A DNA stretch of 64,000 bases from Desulfobacteraceae bacterium RAAP-1 (GTDB taxonomy: Bacteria > Desulfobacterota > Desulfobacteria > Desulfobacterales > Desulfatirhabdiaceae), in NCBI GenBank assembly GCA_001443525.1, contig LKPX01000007.1:1-64000 (forward strand), given 5' to 3'. This document shows positions 25,721-35,009 of the stretch, one piece after another (positions within the stretch are counted from its first letter, which is position 1; each line of letters starts with the position of its first letter). Below the pieces are notes generated by a model that did no database searches, had not been told where the DNA came from, and saw nothing but the letters and a program-made list of their open reading frames with translations. Both the position numbers and the translations under genes were made by a program.

Positions 25721-27250
25721 ATGAAAAAGAAAGCACTGATGCAGTTTCCCCATCCGTTTTTTTCGGAACGACCTGGATGGAAATGGTTTATTCTCATTAA
25801 TGTACTTATCGGCGCTACTATGTCGGCCCTGGATGTGAGTATTGTCAATGTAGCCATGCCAACGCTGAAAACCGACTTCAATACCAGCATGGCTGTTATC
25901 GAATGGGTAGCCATGTCCTACATGCTGACACTGACCGTATTCCTTCCTTTTTTCGGAAGGCTCGCAGATATGCTGGGCAGATCCAAGCTCTATAACATGG
26001 GGTTTGTCATCTTCACCGTTGGTTCCCTGTTTTGCGGCATGGCTACATCCGCTGCCTATATCATTGCCGCTCGTGTTGTTCAGGCGGTTGGTGCGGGGCT
26101 GCTGCAAGCCAATTCCGTGGCGTTGATCACCCAGGCATTTCCAGCTAATGAACGAGGTAAGGCTATCGGCATTCAGGGGGCGGTACAGGCAATTGCCATG
26201 GCTGTGGGTCCTTTTGTGGGGGGAATTCTGATTTCAAGTGTCGGGTGGCGTTCGGTGTTCTACATCAATATTCCCATCGGCATAATTGGCACCTTCGCCG
26301 GATTGTTGATCCTTCCGCCCAATGTGAAAACAGCCATAAAAGAAAAAATTGACTATCTCGGAACGGCATTTTTTGCATCAGGGCTGGCATTTCTCGTGCT
26401 GGTGTTCAACGAGGGCGTTAAACTGGGATGGGAATCTCCCACCATTTTGATCTATGGTGCCCTGTCCGTAATTTTGATCAGCCTGTTTGTGATTACCGAG
26501 TTGCATGTCAAAAACCCGCTGATTGATTTGAACCTCTTTAAAAACGTTACATTTCTGATCGGAAATGTGACCGGCATGATGTCCTATTATGTGCTGTTCG
26601 CCGTGCTGTTTCTCATGCCCTTTTATTGTGAGAAAGTACTCGATTTCAGTCCTGCGCTGACAGGCAGCCTGCTGACACCAATTCCACTGGCGATGGCTGT
26701 TGTTGCACCATTTGCCGGTTATATTTCAGACAAATACCGCTCCGGAACCAAACTCATGACGGCTGGCGGCATGCTGGTGTCTGCTTTTGCCTGCTTCGCG
26801 CTGTTATTTCTCGGAAGCCACGCTCATATTATTGTGCTGGTAGGTGAACTGGTGCTTCTAGGGGTTGGTATGGGAATGTTCACACCTCCCAATAACAGCG
26901 CCATTATGGGATCCGCACCTCGTGAAAAACTTGGACTGGCGGGAGGCATCCTGAACATGATGCGATCTCTGGGATTGATATTTGGTGTTGACATCTCAGG
27001 TGTTATTTTTACGACACTGGAGCACAGATACCTGGCGAGACACGGATATCATCATGTGCTGCATGTTTTTCAGAATGGACACATCCCGCTGACGATGAAA
27101 GATCACGCGTTCCTGCGGGGTTTTGTCATTGTGGCCGCTATTCTCATGGTCATGAATCTGCTGGCTTCTTTGCTTTCAACGATCAATGAAGTTAAAGAGA
27201 TAGATGCAGAAGCGGCTGCGGCTGCAAAGGAATTTGAGGCTGCCGTATGA
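25721..27250 (+). CDS. MFS drug exporter, DHA2 (EmrB/QacA) family
   Basis: 509 residues with about 14 membrane helices, the hallmark of the 14-TMS DHA2 proton-antiport exporters. Motifs: LDVSIVNVAMPTL in helix 1 (D1 motif), GRLADMLGRSKLY (motif A, loop 2-3), ARVVQAVGAGLLQ, and GIQGAVQAIAMAVGPFVGG (motif C). An upstream extension of the frame is rejected since AAGGAGG (25709-25715) is ideally placed for ATG 25721. No membrane-fusion partner or regulator adjoins, so it probably works alone in the inner membrane. A perfect TATAAT occurs at 25648-25653 with a poorly spaced TTGTCT upstream. Confidence 0.9.
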   Translation: MKKKALMQFPHPFFSERPGWKWFILINVLIGATMSALDVSIVNVAMPTLKTDFNTSMAVIEWVAMSYMLTLTVFLPFFGRLADMLGRSKLYNMGFVIFTVGSLFCGMATSAAYIIAARVVQAVGAGLLQANSVALITQAFPANERGKAIGIQGAVQAIAMAVGPFVGGILISSVGWRSVFYINIPIGIIGTFAGLLILPPNVKTAIKEKIDYLGTAFFASGLAFLVLVFNEGVKLGWESPTILIYGALSVILISLFVITELHVKNPLIDLNLFKNVTFLIGNVTGMMSYYVLFAVLFLMPFYCEKVLDFSPALTGSLLTPIPLAMAVVAPFAGYISDKYRSGTKLMTAGGMLVSAFACFALLFLGSHAHIIVLVGELVLLGVGMGMFTPPNNSAIMGSAPREKLGLAGGILNMMRSLGLIFGVDISGVIFTTLEHRYLARHGYHHVLHVFQNGHIPLTMKDHAFLRGFVIVAAILMVMNLLASLLSTINEVKEIDAEAAAAAKEFEAAV

Positions 27251-27300
27251 TCCACCATACAGAGACTTCCTCAATGACCTTCGAATATTAAGAAAAATTA

Positions 27301-27350
27301 TCAGGGCTTCGGATTCCGGCTGTTTGCGATATCAAAAATCCAAGCCCTGA
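27301..27350. terminator. Stem-loop after the MFS gene
   Basis: TCAGGGCTT-C-GGATT (27301-27315) pairs with AATCC-AAGCCCTGA (27337-27350): 14 base pairs with one bulged C and a 21-base loop. An A-rich run precedes it (AAGAAAAATTA), so a T-rich tail exists only for minus-strand reading. It could end transcription in either direction or be a regulatory hairpin. Function uncertain. Confidence 0.4.
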
Positions 27351-27438
27351 AATACCGGCTGAATATTTGCGCTGCCAGTGAGATTGCATATCCTCCTGGC
27401 GAGATAAAAATGCGCTATCCCTCAAAAAAATCAAACGT

Positions 27439-28233
27439 ATGCCTATTATCACAATATCAAGAGGCTCTTACAGCCACGGAAAGAAAGTCGCCGAAAGTGT
27501 CGCCGGCAAACTGGGGTATGAGTGTGTTTCCCGGGAAGCCATTTTAGAGTCTTCGCATCAGTTTATCACCCCGGCGATGGAATCGTTTAAAGCTGCCCAT
27601 AACAGCCATTCTTCGACGGATACTTACGCTTACGCAAAAGAAAAATACCGTGCATATGTCCGGAAAATGCTCATAGAGTGTTTTCATAAGGATAATGTCG
27701 TCTATCACGGTTTCGAAGGGCAGTTTTTTGTTCAGGAAATTTCTCATGTCTTGAAAGTCCGGGTTATCGCCGATATGGACATTCGGGTTGCAGAAGAAAT
27801 GAGCAGGAAAGGCATTACTGCTTTGCAGGCACGAAAGAGCCTGGAAAAAGATGATGCGGCGCATCATCGCTGGAGTCATTACATCTACGGCCGCGATAAT
27901 GCTGATCCGAGTTTATACGACATGGTCATTCCGCTTCATGCAATGGATGTGGATGATGCGGCGGAAATTATTTGCAGAGCTGTGAAACGACCTTGTTTTC
28001 AACCGACATCCACATCTCAAAATGCCATGCGAATGCTCTGGCTGGCGGCTCGCGTACAAGTGTCCCTGATGGAAGATATTCCGTTTGTTAAGGTTGATGT
28101 TGAAAATAAAGAGCTTGTTATCACAATCAAGGGCAACTGGACAGACGGAAAGAAAATGATGACCAGAATCAGCCAGATGATGAATGAAGAAAAAGAATCC
28201 GTTGGTATCAAGGTTCGGCTGATAGGTCATTGA
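27439..28233 (+). CDS. Cytidylate-kinase-like family protein (copy 1)
   Basis: 264 residues, PF13189-type (cytidylate kinase-like) P-loop-related protein. The usual Walker A is replaced by ITISRGSYSHGKKVAESVA at the N-terminus, as in this family. Further blocks: LGYECVSREAI, NVVYHGFEGQFFV and RVIADMDIRV. The last ~60 residues (VSLMEDIPFVKVDVENKELVITIKG) resemble a small BON-like or added alpha/beta domain. The enzymatic activity of the family is not established. It is a paralogue of the facing gene at 28330-29154. No good SD is visible. Confidence 0.75.
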   Translation: MPIITISRGSYSHGKKVAESVAGKLGYECVSREAILESSHQFITPAMESFKAAHNSHSSTDTYAYAKEKYRAYVRKMLIECFHKDNVVYHGFEGQFFVQEISHVLKVRVIADMDIRVAEEMSRKGITALQARKSLEKDDAAHHRWSHYIYGRDNADPSLYDMVIPLHAMDVDDAAEIICRAVKRPCFQPTSTSQNAMRMLWLAARVQVSLMEDIPFVKVDVENKELVITIKGNWTDGKKMMTRISQMMNEEKESVGIKVRLIGH

Positions 28234-28250
28234 TTGGTGTGAAAGAAATT

Positions 28251-28287
28251 CCCGTCAGGGTTCCGGGTTCTCGAAACGGCTGACGGG
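28251..28287. terminator. Possible shared terminator between facing paralogues
   Basis: CCCGTCAG (28251-28258) pairs with CTGACGGG (28280-28287) around a 21-base loop, in the gap between two convergent genes. No long T run follows on the plus strand; on the minus strand the stem is followed by AATTTCTTTC. Probably a weak bidirectional terminator. Confidence 0.45.
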
Positions 28288-28329
28288 AAAGCACTGGGGT
28301 AGGCCATATTTAAATATCTTATGGGAACC

Positions 28330-29154
28330 TTACGGGAAAAGTCGCCCGTCACTCCATTTAACACGTGGGATTGTTTTGATATGAACCCATTTTGCCCCCG
28401 GAATAGTAGAAACAATCTTTTTCATCTCATCTTCCAGATCCGTTTCTTCCGTCAGAGGCGCTCTCGATTCCACATACACATGTCCATCCTCAGCCCGCAC
28501 ATTAACATCCAGATCAATATGTACGAGCGCCGCCTTGGCTTCAGCGGCAAGCGTCAAGTTGTCCATTATTTTTTGTGACTCAAAGGTGGTCTTGAAGCGA
28601 TTCAGTCTGACAGCCCCGCAAATGATATCAACTGCATCATCTACGGTAATATCCCGGATGTGAATAATGAGATCGTAAAGAGTGACATCTGAGGTATCGA
28701 TACCGTACAGATTAAAACTCCATTTTCGGCGCTCCTCGTCGTCATTTTTCAAAACGCGCAACGCTTCTTCTTTAGATACTTTTTCACGCGCCATCTCAAG
28801 CCGTACACGATCATCCATATCGGCAATGATCCTGATTTTCAGCGCATGGCTTACTCCCTTAACAAAAAAATGACCTGCCAGGCCATGATAAACGATGTTA
28901 TCTTTTTGTAGATGTTTCAGCAGAGCTGCCTGGAAGTAGGCGATGTATTTTTCCTTTCCATGAGTAAATTTTTCCAAAATAGATGGAGAGTCATGAATCG
29001 CCCGAATAAGTTTGAATTCAGGGGTATTGAATTCCTTGGATGTCTCGATAATCACATCACGGGCAACGCACTGATACCCCAGCCTTTCTGCGACTTTCTG
29101 TGCTACATCCTTTCCCTTGCTGTATGATCCTCTTGAAATGGTAATGATGGACAT
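28330..29154 (-). CDS. Cytidylate-kinase-like family protein (copy 2)
   Basis: 274 residues, clear paralogue of the facing plus-strand gene, sharing ITISRGSYSKGKDVAQKVA, LGYQCVARDVI, NIVYHGLAGHFFVKG and RIIADMDDRV, and the same C-terminal extension (VHIDLDVNVRAEDGHVYVES, BON-like). The kinase-like core keeps the Ser/Lys-rich first loop but lacks a canonical GxxxxGKS/T P-loop. GAGGAG lies ahead of ATG. The role is not known; in other sulfate reducers members of this family are often in several copies. Confidence 0.75.
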   Translation of the reverse strand: MSIITISRGSYSKGKDVAQKVAERLGYQCVARDVIIETSKEFNTPEFKLIRAIHDSPSILEKFTHGKEKYIAYFQAALLKHLQKDNIVYHGLAGHFFVKGVSHALKIRIIADMDDRVRLEMAREKVSKEEALRVLKNDDEERRKWSFNLYGIDTSDVTLYDLIIHIRDITVDDAVDIICGAVRLNRFKTTFESQKIMDNLTLAAEAKAALVHIDLDVNVRAEDGHVYVESRAPLTEETDLEDEMKKIVSTIPGAKWVHIKTIPRVKWSDGRLFP

Positions 29155-29317
29155 AACATACTCCTCTTGAGTGTCCGATAATTTTACTGAAAATTCTGTT
29201 TATTACTTTTCTGAAAATACAGACTTCCTGCCAGTTCCCTGTGAACTGTCATCAATTGCGAATTCCCTTCTCCAGTGGGGGAAGAGACCGGAGCGATGGG
29301 GGTAACATACGAAATCG

Positions 29318-29908
29318 TCAAGAGACAATATCTTCCAGATGTTGATAGAATGTCTCAATAAAATGATGTAAAATTTTGGCGGTGACTCCCCATATCGTTA
29401 CATCCTGATAGGGATATCGAAGTGTGAAAACATCCGGCAGCCAGCCGTGATATCCTTGTTGTATATGAATATCCACCAGCATTTTTAAAGGGATAATGAT
29501 CGTTCTTGAAATTTCCTCTGCATTGTGACGGATTTTGCCATTTCCATCCCATATTCCCAAAAAAGCCTGTATATCTTTGTTATTGATGGTCTGGAAGTGC
29601 CCGAGTGTTCCTACATAAGTTATCTGATTCCGCGTAATATTCAGCTCTTCGTGTAATTCTCGAAACCCCGCGTCCAGCGCGCTGGCATCATCACGATCAA
29701 TATGACCACCCGGAAACGCCATCTGGTTACGCCAGGGATAGCCTTCCGTATCCGCTTTCTGAATTGTCAGAATCGAGAGTTGCGGTGCATGGTACAGCAG
29801 CATAAAAACACTGGTAAGCTGGCAGATGTTGTTGGGCAGCTTTTCCGGGTGCTGCGTCATATCCAGAATATGCTTCAAACGAGTTGCATCTAAGTTTTGA
29901 ACGGTCAC
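29318..29908 (-). CDS. NUDIX hydrolase, CoA pyrophosphatase-like (NudL/YeaB type)
   Basis: 196 residues. The NUDIX box variant GGHIDRDDASALDAGFRELHEEL matches the CoA-diphosphatase subgroup, which has one residue more than the classic box and Asp at the first acidic site (given here in two parts: GGHIDRDDASALD, AGFRELHEELNI). It would hydrolyse the pyrophosphate of CoA or related nucleotides. The start is GTG 29908. Its stop region overlaps TACGAAATCGTCA, an orphan arm of the palindromic repeats (29308-29320). Confidence 0.85.
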   Translation of the reverse strand: MTVQNLDATRLKHILDMTQHPEKLPNNICQLTSVFMLLYHAPQLSILTIQKADTEGYPWRNQMAFPGGHIDRDDASALDAGFRELHEELNITRNQITYVGTLGHFQTINNKDIQAFLGIWDGNGKIRHNAEEISRTIIIPLKMLVDIHIQQGYHGWLPDVFTLRYPYQDVTIWGVTAKILHHFIETFYQHLEDIVS

Positions 29909-29973
29909 CGGTTGCGTCTTTCTTTAAACCTCAGTGTCAAAATATTTTGCCATCAGCATTTGGATAGGCCGTA

Positions 29974-30435
29974 TCACTTTTGTGCCTTTGTAAAATCATC
30001 AAATGACATTTTCTTGTAACTGTCGCTCTGGATGTATTTCAATATCGTCAGCAGATTGGTTGCTGGAATATATCCCGGCTGGCTTCCTATCTGATGGCCG
30101 TCCTCAGAAAAAAACCAGGTAGAGGGAAGCCCGCGTACCTGATAGCGGGAAGCGATTTTGTTATCCTTGTCATAATTCACTTTGATAGGGATAAAATTTT
30201 TATTCAAAAAAGATATGATTTGCGGATTGGTAAAGGTTTCCTTCTCCATTTTGGTACAATAGCCGCACCAGTCTGCAAAGAAAGTAAGAAGAACTTTTTT
30301 TTGCTCGCTTTTTCCCAGAGACATCCCCTCATTATAAGAATACCATTTGATGGTTTCAACGGCATATCCGGATGAGGGATAAATTGTCATCACGGCAACG
30401 ATGCAGAGTATCAGCCATATGAACTTTGCTTTCAT
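29974..30435 (-). CDS. Exported thioredoxin-fold protein
   Basis: 153 residues with an N-terminal signal peptide (hydrophobic residues about 5-20, then GYAVE) and a thioredoxin domain with active site ADWCGYCTKME (CGYC), followed by the cis-Pro context RGLPSTWFF. The DUF255/thioredoxin_7-like family reduces disulfides in the periplasm. It lies 58 bases downstream of ccdA in the same direction, so CcdA very probably recharges it. The pair would keep apocytochrome c or other periplasmic thiols reduced. SD AAGGAAAA. Confidence 0.88.
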   Translation of the reverse strand: MKAKFIWLILCIVAVMTIYPSSGYAVETIKWYSYNEGMSLGKSEQKKVLLTFFADWCGYCTKMEKETFTNPQIISFLNKNFIPIKVNYDKDNKIASRYQVRGLPSTWFFSEDGHQIGSQPGYIPATNLLTILKYIQSDSYKKMSFDDFTKAQK

Positions 30436-30493
30436 AATGATTTTCCTTAAAAGACTAAAATATGTGGGGGTAATGGCCTCGTACGCAGATATT

Positions 30494-31186
30494 TTACGGT
30501 ATAAACACCATGCGGTTTAATATCAGGGATATTCCGACGAGTATCAACAGGATTCCTGCAACCCGGTTAAAGTATCTCACCGCTCTGGCGGCTTTCTTCA
30601 TAATGGCCAGCATCATATTAATAAAAACAGACATTATTATAAACGGAATAGCCAGTCCTGCAGAATATACGCTTAGCAGAACAATACCTTCATGAACGGT
30701 TTCACGGCTTCCGGCCACAATCAGGATTGAACCGAGGAGCGGGCCGATACAGGGGCTCCATCCTGCAGCAAACGCCATACCGACCAAAAACGTTCCGAGA
30801 AAATGAAGCGGTTTCTGATCGAGATGTATCCGTCTTTCAAATTCCAGAGCGCTGAAGCGCAGCCATCCGGTCAGATGTATCCCCAGCAGCAGAATCAGAA
30901 CGCCGCCAATAATCCGGATGCTGTTGCTGTGGACCTGAATGAAGCTTCCGACATACGAGGCGGATGCGCCCATCAAAATAAAGACAACGGAAAACCCCAT
31001 TACATAGGCAATGGTGGAAAGAATGACTTTCTTCCGGATATCGCTGTCGCATCCTGTCAGTTCATCCAGTGTAAACCCACTGATGAAGGTAAAGTATGCG
31101 GGAATAAGCGGTAAAATACAAGGAGAAAAAAAAGACAGAAGCCCGGCGATAAAAGCAGCCGGGTATGTGACGGTTTCCGTAAACAT
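30494..31186 (-). CDS. ccdA: CcdA-type thiol:disulfide membrane transporter
   Basis: 230 residues with six membrane helices, the short CcdA form of DsbD. Seen: GLLSFFSPCILPLIPAYFTFISG at the N-terminus (Cys in helix 1) and AFAAGWSPCIGPLLGSIL in the middle (second redox Cys). It moves electrons from cytoplasmic thioredoxin to the adjacent exported thioredoxin for cytochrome c maturation. This fits with the CcsB-like gene at 36325-37146. SD AGGAAA. Confidence 0.93.
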   Translation of the reverse strand: MFTETVTYPAAFIAGLLSFFSPCILPLIPAYFTFISGFTLDELTGCDSDIRKKVILSTIAYVMGFSVVFILMGASASYVGSFIQVHSNSIRIIGGVLILLLGIHLTGWLRFSALEFERRIHLDQKPLHFLGTFLVGMAFAAGWSPCIGPLLGSILIVAGSRETVHEGIVLLSVYSAGLAIPFIIMSVFINMMLAIMKKAARAVRYFNRVAGILLILVGISLILNRMVFIP

Positions 31187-31275
31187 GGGGTTTCCTGATA
31201 AAGGGTTTCATTCTGTGCGTTACAACAGCGCTTCTTGTGTTCTGATTAAGAGATTGTCATCGTCATTTGGTTACA

Positions 31276-32130
31276 TCAGCGGGCGCCGATTTCCCGAGAT
31301 TTTTCGGCTGCTGCTGCAATGGCTTCAACGATAGCCTGCTGGACATGGCGGGTCTCAAGCACCTTGATAGCGGCTTCTGTGGTGCCGCCCGGTGTGGTGA
31401 CCAGCCGGCGCAGGTGTTGCGGAGAATCTCCCTTTTCTTCCAGAAGCTTCACGGCGCCCTTGATCGTGGTAACCACCAGTTGGGAAGCATCCTCCGCTGA
31501 AAGCCCCGCGCGTACCCCGGCTTCGATCATCGATTCGATATAATAAAAAACATAGGCCGGGCCGGATCCGGATATTGCTGTGACCGCATCCAGGTCGGCT
31601 TCTTTAAATTCGATGACATTTCCCATCGCTTTCAGGATGGTTTTGGCAATGGCCAGATCATTGGCAGTGGTGTGCGAGTTGGGGCTCATGCCGGACATGC
31701 CTGCCATGACCAGCGAAGGAGTGTTGGGCATCACCCGGATGATGGGAAGCTGACTGCGGGCCGTACTGTCCAGAGATTCGTACAGGAAGTTTTCAAGTTT
31801 GGAAATAGTCACACCTGCGGCGATGGATATCACCAGTTTTCGTTGGACAATCCGATAGTTTTTGTCACCTGCGATGAGCTGTAGAATGTTTCCGACAATG
31901 TGAGGTTTGACAGCCAGGATGATCACGTCGCTCTGGGAAAAAAGCGCTGTACAGTCTTCTGTTACGTGGATGCCATAGCCGCGTTTAAGCGTATCGAGGC
32001 GATCCATATTGGTGTCACAGGCGGTAATGCTGGATGCATTGAATGTTCCGGAACTGATTAGAGCGCCGATCATGGCTTCGCCCATGGTGCCGGCCCCGAT
32101 AAAACCGATGGCTTTATGAATATCTTTCAT
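31276..32130 (-). CDS. proC: Pyrroline-5-carboxylate reductase
   Basis: 284 residues. Last step of proline synthesis: reduces 1-pyrroline-5-carboxylate with NAD(P)H. Seen: AIGFIGAGTMGEAMIGAL (Rossmann motif at the N-terminus), VIRVMPNTPSLV, TAISGSGPAYVFY and VTTPGGTTEAAI, all classic ProC blocks. ATG 32130 (MKDIHKAIGF) is preferred over longer frames because AAGGA sits just ahead and the Rossmann strand begins at once. Confidence 0.95.
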   Translation of the reverse strand: MKDIHKAIGFIGAGTMGEAMIGALISSGTFNASSITACDTNMDRLDTLKRGYGIHVTEDCTALFSQSDVIILAVKPHIVGNILQLIAGDKNYRIVQRKLVISIAAGVTISKLENFLYESLDSTARSQLPIIRVMPNTPSLVMAGMSGMSPNSHTTANDLAIAKTILKAMGNVIEFKEADLDAVTAISGSGPAYVFYYIESMIEAGVRAGLSAEDASQLVVTTIKGAVKLLEEKGDSPQHLRRLVTTPGGTTEAAIKVLETRHVQQAIVEAIAAAAEKSREIGAR

Positions 32131-32415
32131 AAGATTCCTTTCTGCTGATGTTGGAATAAGATGCATTTGATCGCTTGCCGATCCGGTCAAGATTCGGCTT
32201 TCGAGATAATGATTTTAGGAAGACAGCAGGGCAGGGATAGTACATATTTTCTTGCATTCCCGACCGACAACGCAGCTCCGATTTTTATCTTGAAAGCGCT
32301 GTTTTCTGAATTCTGTTATTATGATATAGCATACTGCATACAAAATGTTAATCTTATACCGCATGTTGAAAAGGGTTCGGCGGAAAAGAGAACGCTGGAT
32401 ATATCAGGAGGTGAC

Positions 32416-33960
32416 ATGACCGGTTTCTGGGTGCAGGATGTGGAATTATCCCCACCGTCATTGAAGGACAACACCGCGGATGCGGACAGGTTGGTGCAGG
32501 CATTGAAATCCCGCCTGGGCGGTGACGCCGTCGCAGTGGAGCTGGAGGTGCTGCGACAATTGCCGGAGGTGCTGAGAAGCGCCGATTATCATGTCCGGTG
32601 TGTTCTTTATGACGATCAGGGAAGACGGGGTATTTCCGCAGTCGTTCCTGCAGATGACAGCCGCGCCATTCTGGGGCTGGCGGTAGATCTCGGGACCACC
32701 CGTGTGGTGATTCGCTTACTGGATATGACTGATGGCAAGGCGCTGGGGGAAACATCGTTTGATAACCCTCAAATTGCCATTGGCCCCGATATTTTGACGC
32801 GGATCCATTACGCCGATACACCTGAAGGGTTTGAGCATTTGAACCGGGTGATCACAAATGAACTGAGTAATCATGCGGAGGCCCTGTGTGTGTCTGTGGG
32901 GCGTTCCGCCTCCGATATTTATATGGCGGCGGTCGCCGGCAACACCGCAATGACCCATCTGTTTCTAAAACTGAATCCCCGATGGATTATCCGGGAACCG
33001 TACATTCCGGTGGTCAATCGTATCGGAATGTTTCAGGCGGGTACGCTCGGTATCCGCTTTCATCCCAGCGCCAGGGTGTTCGTGTTTCCCAATATCGGCA
33101 GCTACTTTGGCGGAGATCTGATTGCAGGCATTCTGTACGCCGGATTACATCGCCGGGAAGAAACCTCTATTCTGGTGGATGTCGGCACCAATGCCGAAGT
33201 GGTTCTCGGAAACAAAGACTGGATGATCGCCTGCGCCGGAGCCGCCGGTCCGGCGCTGGAGGGGGGAGCCGCCCGGATGGGAATGATGGCAGGGCCTGGG
33301 GTAATCGATCGGGTAACCATTCACCCGGAAACCCTTCAATGGGAGATTCACACGATTGAAAATCTTCCGCCCGTAGGCATTTGCGGCTCCGGGCTTATCG
33401 ATCTGGCTGCGCAGCTTTTCATGCACGGCATGCTGGATGTTCGGGGAAAGCTGGCGCCGGACAGGTGCGCAGAACGCATCCGGACGAAAGACGGACTCCA
33501 GCATCTGGTGGTGGTAAATTGCCGGATATCGGGAACCGGAGAGGAACTGACCATTTCCCAGGCGGATATTGACAGCTTGATCCGATCCAAGGCAGCCATG
33601 TACACCATTCTGGAAACGCTTACCGCATCCGTGGGGATAACGCTTCGTGAACTGACCCGGTTTTATGTGGCGGGCACTTTCGGCGCTTTTATCAACCCGG
33701 TGTCGGCCATTACCATCGGCATGATTCCGGATCTGAAACTGGAGTGTTATCAAACAATAGGAAACAGCAGCCTGGAAGGTGCTGCCCGTTTGATTCAGGA
33801 TTCACAGTGTATAGCGGAAATCGATCATATTCGCGACAGCATTACTTACATGGAGCTGAATGTGAATCAGGAGTTCATGAACCGGTTCAGCGCAGCAAAA
33901 TTTCTGCCTCACACTGAACCGGCGCTGTTTCCGTCCGTGCGGCCATACAGGACGTCATAA
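32416..33960 (+). CDS. RACo-like ASKHA protein (DUF4445), without [2Fe-2S] domain
   Basis: 514 residues. The C-terminal ASKHA ATPase/activator domain has LAVDLGTTRVVIRLLD (about 93), VAGNTAMTHLFL, VDVGTNAEVVLGN, GPALEGGAARMGMM and GICGSGLIDL. This matches the reductive activator of corrinoid proteins (RACo/RamA group). Those proteins normally begin with a plant-type [2Fe-2S] ferredoxin domain; the N-terminal ~90 residues here have no CxxxxCxxC pattern, so the domain is missing. ATG 32416 is set by a very strong AGGAGGTGAC; longer upstream frames are rejected. No corrinoid methyltransferase gene is next to it. Confidence 0.85.
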   Translation: MTGFWVQDVELSPPSLKDNTADADRLVQALKSRLGGDAVAVELEVLRQLPEVLRSADYHVRCVLYDDQGRRGISAVVPADDSRAILGLAVDLGTTRVVIRLLDMTDGKALGETSFDNPQIAIGPDILTRIHYADTPEGFEHLNRVITNELSNHAEALCVSVGRSASDIYMAAVAGNTAMTHLFLKLNPRWIIREPYIPVVNRIGMFQAGTLGIRFHPSARVFVFPNIGSYFGGDLIAGILYAGLHRREETSILVDVGTNAEVVLGNKDWMIACAGAAGPALEGGAARMGMMAGPGVIDRVTIHPETLQWEIHTIENLPPVGICGSGLIDLAAQLFMHGMLDVRGKLAPDRCAERIRTKDGLQHLVVVNCRISGTGEELTISQADIDSLIRSKAAMYTILETLTASVGITLRELTRFYVAGTFGAFINPVSAITIGMIPDLKLECYQTIGNSSLEGAARLIQDSQCIAEIDHIRDSITYMELNVNQEFMNRFSAAKFLPHTEPALFPSVRPYRTS

Positions 33961-33994
33961 TGCCCATATGGATATGGGGGCTGTTTTCACGTTT

Positions 33995-34010
33995 CAGCCG
34001 AATGCGGCTG
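33995..34010. terminator. Short stem-loop between convergent genes
   Basis: CAGCCG-AATG-CGGCTG (33995-34010) is a perfect 6-bp stem with a 4-base loop lying between the convergent ASKHA and fabD genes. A T run does not follow. Candidate factor-dependent or weak terminator. Confidence 0.35.
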
Positions 34011-34042
34011 CAAGGAGACACCGCGGAGTGATTCACATCTTT

Positions 34043-34993
34043 TCAATCCACGGTATTTTGGATTTCCCGGACAGCCTGCTCCAGATTTTTCAGGGAATTT
34101 ACGGTATATATCTTACATGGGTAGTCTTTCGGCAGAATTTGTTTCATGAGTCCCGTCAGCACTTTTCCCGGTCCTACCTCTACGATGGCTTCGATCTGTC
34201 GCGTCATGAGAGATTGCATGGAGGGGTACCAGCGAACCGGGCTGCAAAGCTGACGGGCCATGATGGCGCGAATGGCGTCTGGTTCGGATACTGTTTCACC
34301 GGTGACGTTCATGAGAATGTCGCATTTCGGGGTGCTGAAGGCGGTATCGGACAGGAAATTCTCGAATTCCTGCTGCGCACCTTCAATAAGCCGGCTGTGC
34401 CAGGCGCCGCTGACTTTAAGGGGAATCGACCGGGCGCCTTTCTGAGTCGCCGCTGCGGACACTTTTTCCACGGGCGCCGGTGCGCCGGTGATGACAATCT
34501 GTTTTTCCGTGTTGTGATTGGCAATGGCTACAACGCCTTCCGGCTGAACCGACGCAACGATTTCCTGAAGGGCTTCGATGGGAAGCCCCACAATGGCGTG
34601 CATGGCGCCTTTATTTTTTTCTGCTTCCCGATGCATGAGTGCGCCACGCCGGTACACCAGCTTCAGGGTGTCTTCCGCCGAAATAACGCCTGCTGCGCAA
34701 AGTGCGCTGTATTCTCCCAGGCTGTGCCCTGCTGTCAGGCTGGGGAAAATGCCTTCACGGTTCAGCAAAGACAGATACGCCAGGTTGACGGCCGTAACCG
34801 CCGGTTGCAGATTGACAGTCTGTGTCAGTTTGTCCATCGGTCCTTTGAAGCACAATTCCCGTACCGGCATGTCCGTAATGTGTTCAGCGGTTTCAAAAAT
34901 TTCCCTTGCTTCGGGAAATGCCTGATAAATATCCTCGCCCATACCGACGTTCTGAGAACCCTGGCCGGGAAAAAGAAACACCACGTTTTTCAT
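34043..34993 (-). CDS. fabD: Malonyl-CoA:ACP transacylase
   Basis: 316 residues. Loads malonyl groups on acyl carrier protein for fatty acid synthesis. Seen: FLFPGQGSQ at residues 7-15, catalytic Ser 91 in AGHSLGEYS, the Arg-containing GALMHREAEKN, catalytic His in VSGAWHSRLI, and VGPGKVLTGL at the end. ATG 34993 follows TAGGAGATATT. It is the last gene of a minus-strand run, 16 bases after hemA; no other fab gene is in the window. Confidence 0.95.
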   Translation of the reverse strand: MKNVVFLFPGQGSQNVGMGEDIYQAFPEAREIFETAEHITDMPVRELCFKGPMDKLTQTVNLQPAVTAVNLAYLSLLNREGIFPSLTAGHSLGEYSALCAAGVISAEDTLKLVYRRGALMHREAEKNKGAMHAIVGLPIEALQEIVASVQPEGVVAIANHNTEKQIVITGAPAPVEKVSAAATQKGARSIPLKVSGAWHSRLIEGAQQEFENFLSDTAFSTPKCDILMNVTGETVSEPDAIRAIMARQLCSPVRWYPSMQSLMTRQIEAIVEVGPGKVLTGLMKQILPKDYPCKIYTVNSLKNLEQAVREIQNTVD

Positions 34994-35009
34994 AATATCT
35001 CCTATATCG

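Noticed and set aside
32161-32415. Upstream extension of the ASKHA gene
   Set aside because: No homology in the extra 85 residues, and the best ribosome site (AGGAGGTGAC) belongs to ATG 32416.
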